Part shown: positions 1-7,092 of the stretch, one piece after another
Layout of the letters: each line of letters starts with the position of its first letter
Numbering within the stretch: position 1 is the first letter of the stretch
From: an uncultured Oscillibacter sp.
GTDB lineage: Bacteria > Bacillota > Clostridia > Oscillospirales > Oscillospiraceae
DNA length: 64,000 nucleotides
NCBI GenBank assembly: GCA_910579435.1
Contig: CAJTVF010000002.1
Coordinates: 1 to 64,000 of the forward strand
Direction of reading: 5' to 3'
The notes under the pieces: generated by a model
Told to the model about the DNA's origin: nothing
Databases searched by the model: none
Seen by the model: the letters and a program-made list of their open reading frames with translations, nothing else
Made by a program: the position numbers and the translations under genes

Positions 1-510
1 CTTCTAATTCCTAACTTGGTAGAGTACTAGGCCTTGTTTGAAAATTGGCGGAATGCCGGATTTGGGCAGATTTTATTGCCAGGCAAGGCGATTTGACGCG
101 GGAATCCTGACGGATTTCAAGTCAAATCAACGCAGTCCTGGCGGAAAAAGATGCCCAGAGACGGCGTTTTGCCATTTTTCAAACAAGGCCTATACCTACT
201 TCCCGGTTTTTAATCAGTTTTTAAGAAATCAGAAGTTGCGTTTTGGCGTGGTGCTAAACCACGAAAAAATGCAGTTTGAATTCTGGCTGATGGGGCAGAA
301 TGCAGATGTGCAAAGAGCGTACTGGGAACTTTTAAAAGATTCCGTATGGAACAGCGGCAGAAAAGAGATGCCGAATATTCTATTTTAGAAGCCGTTTTAG
401 AAGATCAAATGGATTTCAGAGATAAAGAAACCATGACCCAAACCATCATAAGCCGTTCCGTATCCCTGGCGCTTGAAATCCAAGAGTATTTGAGCGGCAT
501 TGGCTGTTAG
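1..510 (+). pseudogene. Remnant of a small DUF7000-like gene, split by a 161-bp element and frameshifted
   Basis: The left piece (1-29) and the piece from 193 join in one frame if the element at 30-190 and one TA copy are removed; the joined reading passes through LVEYYTYFPVFNQFL. The frame then reads KLRFGVVLNHEKM and FEFWLMGQNADVQ and stops at 386-388. A neighbouring frame continues YSILEAVLEDQMDF to a stop at 508-510, so there is a frameshift near 365-375. The start lies outside the window. The motifs resemble small uncharacterised Firmicute proteins of the DUF7000 type; that match is from memory. Base composition is AT-richer than the neighbours, which suggests foreign origin. It is almost certainly non-functional. 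Confidence 0.6.
28..192 (+). mobile_element. 161-bp TA-flanked palindromic element, type A copy 1
   Basis: The element is 30-190 with TA at 28-29 and 191-192. The ends are inverted repeats beginning GGCCTTGTTTGAAAA. The centre folds as GATTTGAC / AATCC-TGAC-GGATT / GTCAAATC (90-128), with the TGAC loop at 108-111, at the middle of the 161 bp. There is no coding capacity of its own. Excision with one TA restores the frame of the host gene remnant, which defines the boundaries. TA duplication is typical of IS630/Tc1-mariner-type transposition, so this may be a MITE; no transposase is in the window. Confidence 0.8.
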
Positions 511-530
511 ATCAATTTTTGCCGGGCAGT

Positions 531-565
531 TACCCATCATGGGCAGCTGCCCGGCCAGTCTTTTT
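531..565 (+). terminator. Rho-independent terminator-like hairpin
   Basis: A stem of GCCGGGCAG against CTGCCCGGC (531-555), with an inner CCC/GGG pairing, is followed by CAGTCTTTTT. It lies just after the stop of the decayed gene. Confidence 0.55.
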
Positions 566-629
566 GGCGGAAGGCTTGAAAACGGGCTTCCATCAACGCA
601 AACAGTAAATGGAAATTCAGGGAATGGAA

Positions 630-655
630 GCGGCCCCGGCAAAAGCCGGGGCCGC
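630..655. terminator. Perfect GC hairpin downstream of the 5'-nucleotidase gene
   Basis: Eleven-base arms (GCGGCCCCGGC) flank an AAAA loop. It sits 28 bp beyond the stop of the minus-strand gene. A clear U-run is missing, so terminator function is only probable. Confidence 0.45.
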
Positions 656-682
656 TGGCGGATATTTGGGTATGTACTGCGC

Positions 683-2770
683 TCAGGCGGCGGGAATCAC
701 CAGGACCTGGCCGATCTGAATGGCGGCGGGGTCCTTGACGGAAGCCTTGTTGGCGCTGTAAATCACGCCCCACTTGGTTCCGGTGCCGTAGGCTTCCTGG
801 GCAATGCTCCACAGGCAGTCTCCCGCCTTGACGGTGTAAGTCCCCTCCACAGAGGGAGCGGGGGCAGGAGCAGGAGCGGGCTCGGGAACAGGCTCCGGCT
901 CCGGGGCGGGAGCAGGCTCCGGCTCCGGCTCGGGAGCAGGCTCAGGCTCCGGCTCGGGAGCGGGTTCGGGAGCGGGAACGGGCTCCTCAGCGGCTTCCTC
1001 GTCCAGAGGAGGCAGGACGCCCGCGGCCCGCAGGGCGGGGCCGTTCAGGGAGGCGATGTTGGGGGTGCGGCCGTCCTCGCTGGTGGGGATGGCGATTTCG
1101 CCGGAACGGACCTTCTCATAGATCAGGTCCTTCTGGGGATCGTCCAGATCCGCGCCCACGATCTTCCAGTTGTTGTCCACCTCGGGCATCAGGGGGCCGT
1201 CCAGGGCCTCCACATACTCGGTAATCATATCCCGGACCGCGCCGCCCTCGTACACCACGTCCGCCTCGTTGATGAGGCCCGCGGAGACGAGGCCGCCGTA
1301 GCGGTAGTTGTTCAGGGCCAGGATCATGGTGTCGGTGTCCTTCAGCGGCTGGCCCTTGTAGACCACGTTCTGGATGCGGGACCCGGCAGGCTTGGAAATG
1401 TCGATCTCATAGTCCAGTCCCGCGAACATGTCGTAATTGTACAGGCGGATGTTGGGGTTGAAGCTGATGGTCACGTCGCCGGGCTGATACTGGTTGAAGA
1501 AGTTGCCCGCTTTCTCCTCCATGATGGCCTTCATCTGCTTTCCGGTGACCTTCACGCCGTAGAGGGTGTTGTCGTATTTGTAGATTTTCACGCTGTCCCG
1601 GTGCAGGAAGGGTCCCGCCTGGAGGTTGGAGGTGGCGTCAAACAGGGCCGCCAGGGACACGTCGGCCCCCGCCCGCTCCATCTGGACCTTGTTCACCAGG
1701 TCCGTCACCGCGTCGTCCTCCAGAACGGCGGAGGGGATGCCGGGGAGGAACTCCAGGGGATCGATAAAGGTCTTCCCCACGGCGCCCACTTCCCGGGAGG
1801 CCAGCTCCAGGCTCTTCTCGTGGAGATCCTTGAACTCCGCCAGGAACTCCGGATCGGGCGTGACCTCGGCGCAGTCGATGAGCTCGCCCTCGGCCTTGTC
1901 CACGGCCCAGCCGTCGCCGTCGGCCTTCAGGGTCAGGGTGACCTTGCTGACAAATTCGCCGTTGCTGCCGGGCTCCAGCACGGGGATGCCCCCGATGGTC
2001 TCGTTGACCGTGGCGTGGGCGTGGCCGATGAACAGGGCGTCCATCCGGTCCCCATAGGTCTCGGCAATCTCACGGCAGCCGGCCACGCCGTACTCGCCGT
2101 CCAAGCCGTAGTGGATGGAACCGATGATGACGTCGGCCTTGCCCTCCAGCTCGTCCAGGATCTTTCCGGTTTCCTCATCGGGGTTCGTGATTTTCATGTT
2201 GTCATAGTGGCCGGGGTCGGACTTCTCCCACTGGGGGATGTGGGGGGCGTCCACGCCGAAGACCGCCACCTTCACGCCGTCCACCTCGAAAATCTGGTAG
2301 GCGTCGATCCAGCGGGTCCCGTCGGCCTTATAGAAGTTGCCGCCCAGGGCCACGCCCTGGAACTCCTCAATTTCCTTGGTGGTGTACTTGAAATCGAAGT
2401 TGAACTCATGGTTGCCCAGGGTCCAGGCGTCGTACTCCAGGTAGTTCATGGCCTCGATCATGGGATGGGGCTCCTCGTCCAGGAAGGACTGGATGTAGTT
2501 GGCCTGGGTGGTGTCGCCGGTGTCCAGCAGAAGCAGGTCCGGGTCCGCCTCCCGCTCCGCCTTGATGATGGCGGCCGCGTGGGCCATGCTGGTTTTGTTT
2601 TCCTTGTTTGAGGCATAATCAAAGGGGTTGACCATGCCGTGCAGGTCGCTGGTCTGGAGGATGGTGATGGTTTTGCCCTCCTCCGCCGCCATGGCGGGGA
2701 CGCCCAGCCCGGCCAGCATGGCCAGGACCAGCGCCAGCGCGAGGAACTGTTTGCGCGCGGTTTTACGCAT
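683..2770 (-). CDS. Secreted 5'-nucleotidase / cyclic phosphodiesterase with C-terminal LysM
   Basis: The 695-residue protein starts at the ATG at 2770, preceded by GGGAGGT. It has a signal peptide ending near AMAAEE (residues 1-29). The calcineurin-like metallophosphatase domain shows SDLHG (41-45), LLDTGDT, LGNHEF and IGHAHATV, which are metal-ligand motifs of UshA/CpdB-type enzymes. The nucleotidase C-terminal domain follows, then a roughly 45-residue Pro/Glu/Ala repeat linker and a LysM domain ending VIPAA. It probably hydrolyses extracellular nucleotides, with LysM holding it to peptidoglycan in place of an LPXTG anchor. It is monocistronic with its own promoter. Substrate choice (5'-nucleotides or 2',3'-cyclic nucleotides) cannot be fixed by reading. 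Confidence 0.9.
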   Translation of the reverse strand: MRKTARKQFLALALVLAMLAGLGVPAMAAEEGKTITILQTSDLHGMVNPFDYASNKENKTSMAHAAAIIKAEREADPDLLLLDTGDTTQANYIQSFLDEEPHPMIEAMNYLEYDAWTLGNHEFNFDFKYTTKEIEEFQGVALGGNFYKADGTRWIDAYQIFEVDGVKVAVFGVDAPHIPQWEKSDPGHYDNMKITNPDEETGKILDELEGKADVIIGSIHYGLDGEYGVAGCREIAETYGDRMDALFIGHAHATVNETIGGIPVLEPGSNGEFVSKVTLTLKADGDGWAVDKAEGELIDCAEVTPDPEFLAEFKDLHEKSLELASREVGAVGKTFIDPLEFLPGIPSAVLEDDAVTDLVNKVQMERAGADVSLAALFDATSNLQAGPFLHRDSVKIYKYDNTLYGVKVTGKQMKAIMEEKAGNFFNQYQPGDVTISFNPNIRLYNYDMFAGLDYEIDISKPAGSRIQNVVYKGQPLKDTDTMILALNNYRYGGLVSAGLINEADVVYEGGAVRDMITEYVEALDGPLMPEVDNNWKIVGADLDDPQKDLIYEKVRSGEIAIPTSEDGRTPNIASLNGPALRAAGVLPPLDEEAAEEPVPAPEPAPEPEPEPAPEPEPEPAPAPEPEPVPEPAPAPAPAPSVEGTYTVKAGDCLWSIAQEAYGTGTKWGVIYSANKASVKDPAAIQIGQVLVIPAA

Positions 2771-2821
2771 AAGATGACCTCCCGTTTTTTTATTTTCCTC
2801 TCCTTGGAAACGGATGCGTTT

Positions 2822-2850
2822 ATTATACAGCATCACTTTTTGAAAAGCAA
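2822..2850 (-). promoter_or_regulatory. Sigma-A promoter of the 5'-nucleotidase gene
   Basis: On the minus strand TTGCTT (2850-2845) and TATAAT (2827-2822) are 17 bp apart, about 50 bp upstream of the ATG. Confidence 0.65.
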
Positions 2851-2873
2851 CCTCTTTTTGTGAAAATTGACCA

Positions 2874-2902
2874 TTGACTTTATCCCTTTAAAGCTGTATA
2901 GT
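2874..2902 (+). promoter_or_regulatory. Sigma-A promoter of the leader peptide / ABC importer operon
   Basis: TTGACT (2874-2879) and TATAGT (2897-2902) are spaced by 17 bp. A start near 2909 gives a leader of about 250 nt before the first structural gene. Confidence 0.75.
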
Positions 2903-2947
2903 ACAAAAGCGTCAAGGCTGTCGATTCGTCCGAGAGGAGAATGTCCT

Positions 2948-3046
2948 ATGCGTACATCCGCTTCCTCCCTCCAGAGCGTGTATTTCCGCTTTACCAAGGT
3001 CCGCTGCGCGGGCCGTTTTGAGCGTGGAACCAGACAGTCCGGCTGA
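2948..3046 (+). CDS. Putative 32-residue leader peptide upstream of the ABC importer
   Basis: An ATG preceded by GAGAGGAG at a proper distance opens a 32-codon frame containing VYFRFTKVR and ending RQSG. It lies between a strong promoter and a terminator hairpin ahead of the importer genes. The cluster Tyr-Phe-Arg-Phe would suit ribosome-stalling attenuation by aromatic amino acids, which is inference. It could instead be a short unrelated peptide. Confidence 0.45.
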   Translation: MRTSASSLQSVYFRFTKVRCAGRFERGTRQSG

Positions 3047-3070
3047 ACAGGCGCTTGCTTTTGGTGAAAG

Positions 3071-3100
3071 GCGGTCCTGTCTGCGGACGGGCCGCTTTTT
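3071..3100 (+). terminator. Leader terminator / attenuator hairpin
   Basis: GCGGTCC pairs with GGGCCGC (one G-U pair) and TTTTTAT follows. Because it stands between the promoter and the first structural gene, it is a candidate attenuator rather than an operon end. Confidence 0.5.
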
Positions 3101-3158
3101 ATATATGATGAACCCGGCAAAACCGCGCACACTATAGAACATAAGGAGATTGGATACC

Positions 3159-4205
3159 ATGAAAAAGAACCTGCTCGCGCTGATCCTGACCCTGGCCATG
3201 GCCCTGAGCCTGGCCGCCTGCGGCGGCAATCCCGCTCCCGCCGGCTCCGGCGGCTCCGGCAATGACGCTCCCCCCGCCGAGACCCAGGAGCCCGCCGATT
3301 CCGGTTCCGACGCCGGTTCCTCCGGCGAGACCTACAAAATCGGCATCTGCCAGCTGGCCCCCCACCCGGCGCTGGACGCCGCCACCGAGGGCTTTACCGA
3401 CGCCATCAATGCCCTGCTCCCCGGCCAGGTGGAGCTGGATCCCCAGAACGCTGCCGGCGATACCCCTACCTGCGCCACCATCATCAACGGCTTTGTGTCC
3501 GGAGGCGTAGACCTGATTATGGCTAACGCCACCGCCCCCCTCCAGGCCGCCGCCTCCGCCACCGCCGACATCCCGGTCCTGGGCACCTCCATCACCGAAT
3601 ACGGCGTGGCCCTGGGCATTGACAACTTCTCCGGCACTGTGGGCGGCAACGTGTCCGGAACCTCCGACCTGGCTCCCCTGGACCAGCAGGCCGAGATGAT
3701 CCGCGAGTGGTATCCCGACGCCAAGACCGTGGGCCTGATTTACTGCTCCGCCGAGCCCAACAGCCAGTACCAGGTGGACAACGTCCAGAAGTACCTGGAG
3801 GACATGGGCTACGCCTGCACCCAGTTCCCCTTCTCCGACACCAACGACATGGCCTCCGTGGTCCAGAGTGCCGCGGACGCCTCCGACGTGCTGTATGTCC
3901 CCACGGACAACACGGCGGCAAACAACACGGGAATCATCGACAACATCTGCCGGGGTGTGAAGCCCGTCTTCGCCGGGGAAGAGGGCATCTGCGGCGGCTG
4001 CGGCGTGGCCACTCTGTCCATCAGCTACTATGACATCGGCTACAAGACCGGCGAAATGGCTGCGGATATCCTGACCGGCAAGGCGGACGTGTCTGCCATG
4101 GCCATCGAGTACGCGCCCCAGTTTGTCAAGAAGTACAATCCCGCCATCTGCGAGGCCCTGGGCCTCACCGCTCCCGAGGGCTACGAGGCCATCGCCGCCG
4201 AGTAA
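3159..4205 (+). CDS. ABC transporter substrate-binding lipoprotein (TrpX-like, ABC_sub_bind family)
   Basis: The protein has 348 residues. The ATG at 3159 follows AAGGAG (3143-3148). A lipoprotein signal with LSLAAC puts the lipid-bearing Cys near residue 22, followed by a Gly/Ser/Pro/Ala linker. The mature part reads YKIGICQLAPHPALDAAT and then the two-lobed periplasmic-binding fold typical of the family paired with COG4120 and COG1101 subunits. In Firmicutes such systems are predicted to import tryptophan or tyrosine. It is the first structural gene of a three-gene operon. The ligand is unproven; the leader peptide with Tyr and Phe codons agrees with an aromatic substrate. Confidence 0.85.
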   Translation: MKKNLLALILTLAMALSLAACGGNPAPAGSGGSGNDAPPAETQEPADSGSDAGSSGETYKIGICQLAPHPALDAATEGFTDAINALLPGQVELDPQNAAGDTPTCATIINGFVSGGVDLIMANATAPLQAAASATADIPVLGTSITEYGVALGIDNFSGTVGGNVSGTSDLAPLDQQAEMIREWYPDAKTVGLIYCSAEPNSQYQVDNVQKYLEDMGYACTQFPFSDTNDMASVVQSAADASDVLYVPTDNTAANNTGIIDNICRGVKPVFAGEEGICGGCGVATLSISYYDIGYKTGEMAADILTGKADVSAMAIEYAPQFVKKYNPAICEALGLTAPEGYEAIAAE

Positions 4206-4235
4206 GGCAAATCCCGCGAGAGAGAGGTTTCCATC

Positions 4236-5186
4236 ATGCTGACTTTCCTCAACGCCCTGCCCGGGGCCGTGTCCCAGGGGCTGATCTGGGGCGTCATGGC
4301 CATTGGCGTTTACCTGACCTATAAGATTCTGGACATTGCCGACCTGACTGTGGACGGCTCCTTCTGCACCGGCGGCGCGGTCTTTGTCATGCTCTTCACC
4401 GCCGGGGTCAACGTCTGGCCGGCCATGCTGGCGGCCACGCTGGCGGGCATGCTGGCGGGACTGGTAACGGGGCTTTTGCATACCCAGTGCGGCATTCCCG
4501 CCATCCTGGCCGGCATCCTGACCCAGCTGGGGCTCTACTCCGTCAACATGTCCATTATGGATTTCAAGGCTTCCGTGGCCCTCAACGTCACCCAGGCGGC
4601 CACGCTGGAAAAGCTTCTGGTCTCCCTGCGCTTTGTCCAGGGGGCCATCCGGGGGGACTTCCCCCTCTGGCGGCACCCCATCCTGGTGGTGGGCCTGTTC
4701 ACCGTGGGCCTCATTGCCCTGCTCTACGGCTTCTTCGGCACGGAGCTGGGCTGCGCCCTCCGGGCCACCGGCTCCAACGGCAGTATGGCCCGGGCCCAGG
4801 GCATCAACACCGACTTCTGCAAGGTGCTGGGCCTGATGATCTCCAACGGCCTGGTGGCCCTCTCCGGGGCCCTGCTCTGCCAATACAACGGGGCCAACGA
4901 GATCAACGTGGGCCGGGGCGCCATCGTCATCGGCCTGGCGGCGGTCATCATCGGGCAGGTGCTCTTTGGCAAGCTGTTCCGCAACTTCGCCCTAAAGCTG
5001 CTGGCGGTGTCCATCGGCGCTATCCTCTATTATATCGTCATCCAGGCGGTGCTGGCCATGGGCCTGAACCCCAACTATTTGAAGCTCCTCTCTGCGCTGG
5101 TGGTGGCGGTGTTCCTCTCCCTGCCCTACTGGAAGGGGAAGTATTTCCACGCCAAGGTCAAGACGGGAGGCGCCAGCCATGCTTGA
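4236..5186 (+). CDS. ABC transporter permease (TrpY-like)
   Basis: This 316-residue polytopic membrane protein starts with MLTFLNALPGAVSQGL and contains the segment ILDIADLTVDGSF seen in COG4120 permeases. Eight or so hydrophobic segments are visible. The ATG lies 30 bp after the binding-protein stop, with GAGAGAGG as ribosome site. It forms the channel of the importer with the genes on both sides, and its 3' end overlaps the ATPase start by 8 bp, indicating coupled synthesis. Confidence 0.85.
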   Translation: MLTFLNALPGAVSQGLIWGVMAIGVYLTYKILDIADLTVDGSFCTGGAVFVMLFTAGVNVWPAMLAATLAGMLAGLVTGLLHTQCGIPAILAGILTQLGLYSVNMSIMDFKASVALNVTQAATLEKLLVSLRFVQGAIRGDFPLWRHPILVVGLFTVGLIALLYGFFGTELGCALRATGSNGSMARAQGINTDFCKVLGLMISNGLVALSGALLCQYNGANEINVGRGAIVIGLAAVIIGQVLFGKLFRNFALKLLAVSIGAILYYIVIQAVLAMGLNPNYLKLLSALVVAVFLSLPYWKGKYFHAKVKTGGASHA

Positions 5187-5973
5187 GATCAAGGATATCT
5201 GGAAGATTTTCAACGCCGGAACGGTGAACGAGAAGCAGGCCCTCCGGGGCGTGAGCCTGACGCTGAACGACGGGGATTTCTGCACCGTCATCGGCGGCAA
5301 CGGGGCGGGCAAATCCACCATGCTCAACGCCGTGGCGGGGACCTGGGCCGTGGACGGCGGGTCCATCTCCATCGGCGGCGTGGACGTGACCCATCTGCCG
5401 GACCACAAGCGGGCCCCCTATATCGGCCGGGTGTTTCAGGACCCCATGCTGGGCACCGCGCCCACCATGCAGATTCTGGAGAACCTGGCCCTGGCGGCCC
5501 GCCGGGGCCAGCGGCGGGGCCTGCGCTGGGGTGTGACCAAGGCGGAGAAGGAGCAGTATCAGGAGATGCTGAAAAACCTGGACCTGGGGCTGGAGGACCG
5601 GCTGACCAGCAAAGTGGGCCTCCTCTCCGGCGGCCAGCGCCAGGCGCTGACTCTGCTGATGGCCTCTCTGAAAAAGCCCAAGCTGCTGCTGCTGGACGAG
5701 CACACTGCCGCCCTGGACCCCAAGACGGCGGCCAAGGTGCTGGAGCTGTCGGACCGTATCGTGGCGGAAAGCCATCTCACTACCATGATGGTCACCCACA
5801 ACATGAAGGACGCCATCCAGCACGGAAACCGGCTCATTATGATGTACGACGGAAAAATCGTCATCGACGTCTCCGGCGAGGAGAAAAAGAAGCTGACGGT
5901 GCCCCAGCTCCTGGAGCTGTTCAACAAGGTCAGCGGCTCTGACGAGGCGGACGACAAGCTGCTGTTGTCATAA
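5179..5973 (+). CDS. ABC transporter ATP-binding protein (TrpZ-like)
   Basis: The 264-residue ATPase has Walker A GGNGAGKST, Q-loop VFQDPMLGTAP, signature LSGGQRQ and Walker B LLLLDEHTAALD, with the switch His in VTHNMKD. The DEH rather than DEP after Walker B is usual in the COG1101 group. It powers the preceding permease and overlaps it by 8 bp. A terminator hairpin follows its stop. Confidence 0.88.
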   Translation: MLEIKDIWKIFNAGTVNEKQALRGVSLTLNDGDFCTVIGGNGAGKSTMLNAVAGTWAVDGGSISIGGVDVTHLPDHKRAPYIGRVFQDPMLGTAPTMQILENLALAARRGQRRGLRWGVTKAEKEQYQEMLKNLDLGLEDRLTSKVGLLSGGQRQALTLLMASLKKPKLLLLDEHTAALDPKTAAKVLELSDRIVAESHLTTMMVTHNMKDAIQHGNRLIMMYDGKIVIDVSGEEKKKLTVPQLLELFNKVSGSDEADDKLLLS

Positions 5974-5983
5974 CCATGGATTT

Positions 5984-6012
5984 GAGGCGGAGCGGAAACG
6001 CTCCGCCTCTTG
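5984..6012 (+). terminator. Terminator after the ABC importer operon
   Basis: Perfect 11-bp arms GAGGCGGAGCG / CGCTCCGCCTC enclose a GAAA loop; only a short T-containing tail follows. Confidence 0.55.
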
Positions 6013-6038
6013 CATATTGGAACGGCATGCTTTAAAAT
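6010..6038 (+). promoter_or_regulatory. Promoter of the FAH-family gene
   Basis: TTGCAT (6010-6015) and TAAAAT (6033-6038) are 17 bp apart, 30 bp before the ATG. Confidence 0.5.
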
Positions 6039-6068
6039 ATAGGAAACGTTTAAAAAGGAGTCGATCCC

Positions 6069-6914
6069 ATGAAATTGATCACCTGCCTCTGCAGGGGCGA
6101 GGAGCGCGTGGGCGCGCTGACGGAGGAGGGCGTGGCCTTCCTCCCTTATCCGGATATGAACACCCTGATTGAGACCCTTCCTCCGGCGGCCTTTGCCGCC
6201 GCTTCCGCCTCCAAGCCGGTTCCCCTGGAAGACGTAACCCTCCTGGCCCCCATTCCCCGCCCCCGGCAGGACGTGATCTGCCTGGGGATGAACTACCGGG
6301 ACCACGAGAAGGAGGCGGCCAGGTACGACGCGGAGGCCTTCACCAAGGAGAAACCCGCGGCGGTTTACTTCTCCAAGCGGGTCTCCCGGGCCGGGGACCC
6401 GGATGGGACCATCCCCCGGTACAAAGGGCTGGTGGAGCGGCTGGACTATGAGGCGGAGCTGGCGGTCATCATCGGAAAGACCGCCCGGAATGTGAAGGCG
6501 GAGGAGGCCGGGGCGTACATATTCGGCTACACCGTCCTCAACGACGTGTCCGCCCGAGACCTCCAAACCGGGCACAAGCAGTGGTATTTCGGCAAAGGCC
6601 TGGACGGCTTCACCCCCATGGGGCCCTGCATCCTCACGGCGGACGAGACGGCCTTTCCCCCGGCCCTGGAGATCTCCTGCGCCGTCAACGGGGAGGAGCG
6701 CCAGCACTCCAACACCTCCCTGCTGATTCACGGCATTCCGGAGATCATCGAAGAGCTCTCCGCCGGAATGACCCTGCTGCCGGGGACCGTCATTGCCACC
6801 GGCACCCCGGCGGGCGTGGGCATGGGCTTCGAGCCCCCCAGATTCCTGGAGGCCGGGGACGTGGTGGAGTGCACGATCCAGAACATCGGGACCCTGCGGA
6901 GCACGGCCCGCTGA
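6069..6914 (+). CDS. Fumarylacetoacetate hydrolase family protein
   Basis: The protein has 281 residues with an AAAAAGGAG ribosome site. Family motifs are CLGMNYRDHEKEA, the metal-binding acidic region DYEAELAVIIG, GYTVLNDVSARDLQ, GLDGFTPMGP and the C-terminal ATGTPAGVGMGF. Members cleave or decarboxylate acylpyruvates and related 2-oxo acids using Mg2+ or Mn2+; the substrate cannot be assigned. It stands alone between a terminator upstream and a hairpin downstream. Confidence 0.88.
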   Translation: MKLITCLCRGEERVGALTEEGVAFLPYPDMNTLIETLPPAAFAAASASKPVPLEDVTLLAPIPRPRQDVICLGMNYRDHEKEAARYDAEAFTKEKPAAVYFSKRVSRAGDPDGTIPRYKGLVERLDYEAELAVIIGKTARNVKAEEAGAYIFGYTVLNDVSARDLQTGHKQWYFGKGLDGFTPMGPCILTADETAFPPALEISCAVNGEERQHSNTSLLIHGIPEIIEELSAGMTLLPGTVIATGTPAGVGMGFEPPRFLEAGDVVECTIQNIGTLRSTAR

Positions 6915-6934
6915 GCACATACGAAACTGCCCTG

Positions 6935-6970
6935 GAGGCCGGACGGCATATGCCGCCCGGCCTCAATTTC
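6935..6970 (+). terminator. Hairpin after the FAH-family gene
   Basis: GAGGCCGG pairs with CCGGCCTC around an inner palindrome CGGCATATGCCG; a weak AATTTCT tail follows. Confidence 0.4.
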
Positions 6971-7092
6971 TGCCAGGACTTCCAGAACCTGTTCCTTGCC
7001 CCGGTTGGGGCTTTTACGGTAAAATAAGGCGTATGATTTGTCGAAAGCTGTTTGACGGCGGCTTTCAGTATTTTGTTGAGGAGTTCGGAGAC

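Noticed and set aside
12..27. AACTTGGTAGAGTAC resembles a tRNA D-arm
   Set aside because: No acceptor, anticodon or T arm can be folded around it, and the bases read in frame with the gene remnant after element removal.
38..388. A 116-residue small protein
   Set aside because: Its first third is translated mobile element and the rest is a frameshifted remnant.
500..2611. A 703-residue plus-strand open frame opposite the 5'-nucleotidase gene
   Set aside because: It is the complement of a clear enzyme with signal peptide and LysM, and has no recognisable domain.
3132..4883. A 583-residue open frame on the minus strand over the ABC importer genes
   Set aside because: It is antisense to three well-supported genes, has low-complexity Gly/His composition and no ribosome site; it is an artefact of high GC third positions.
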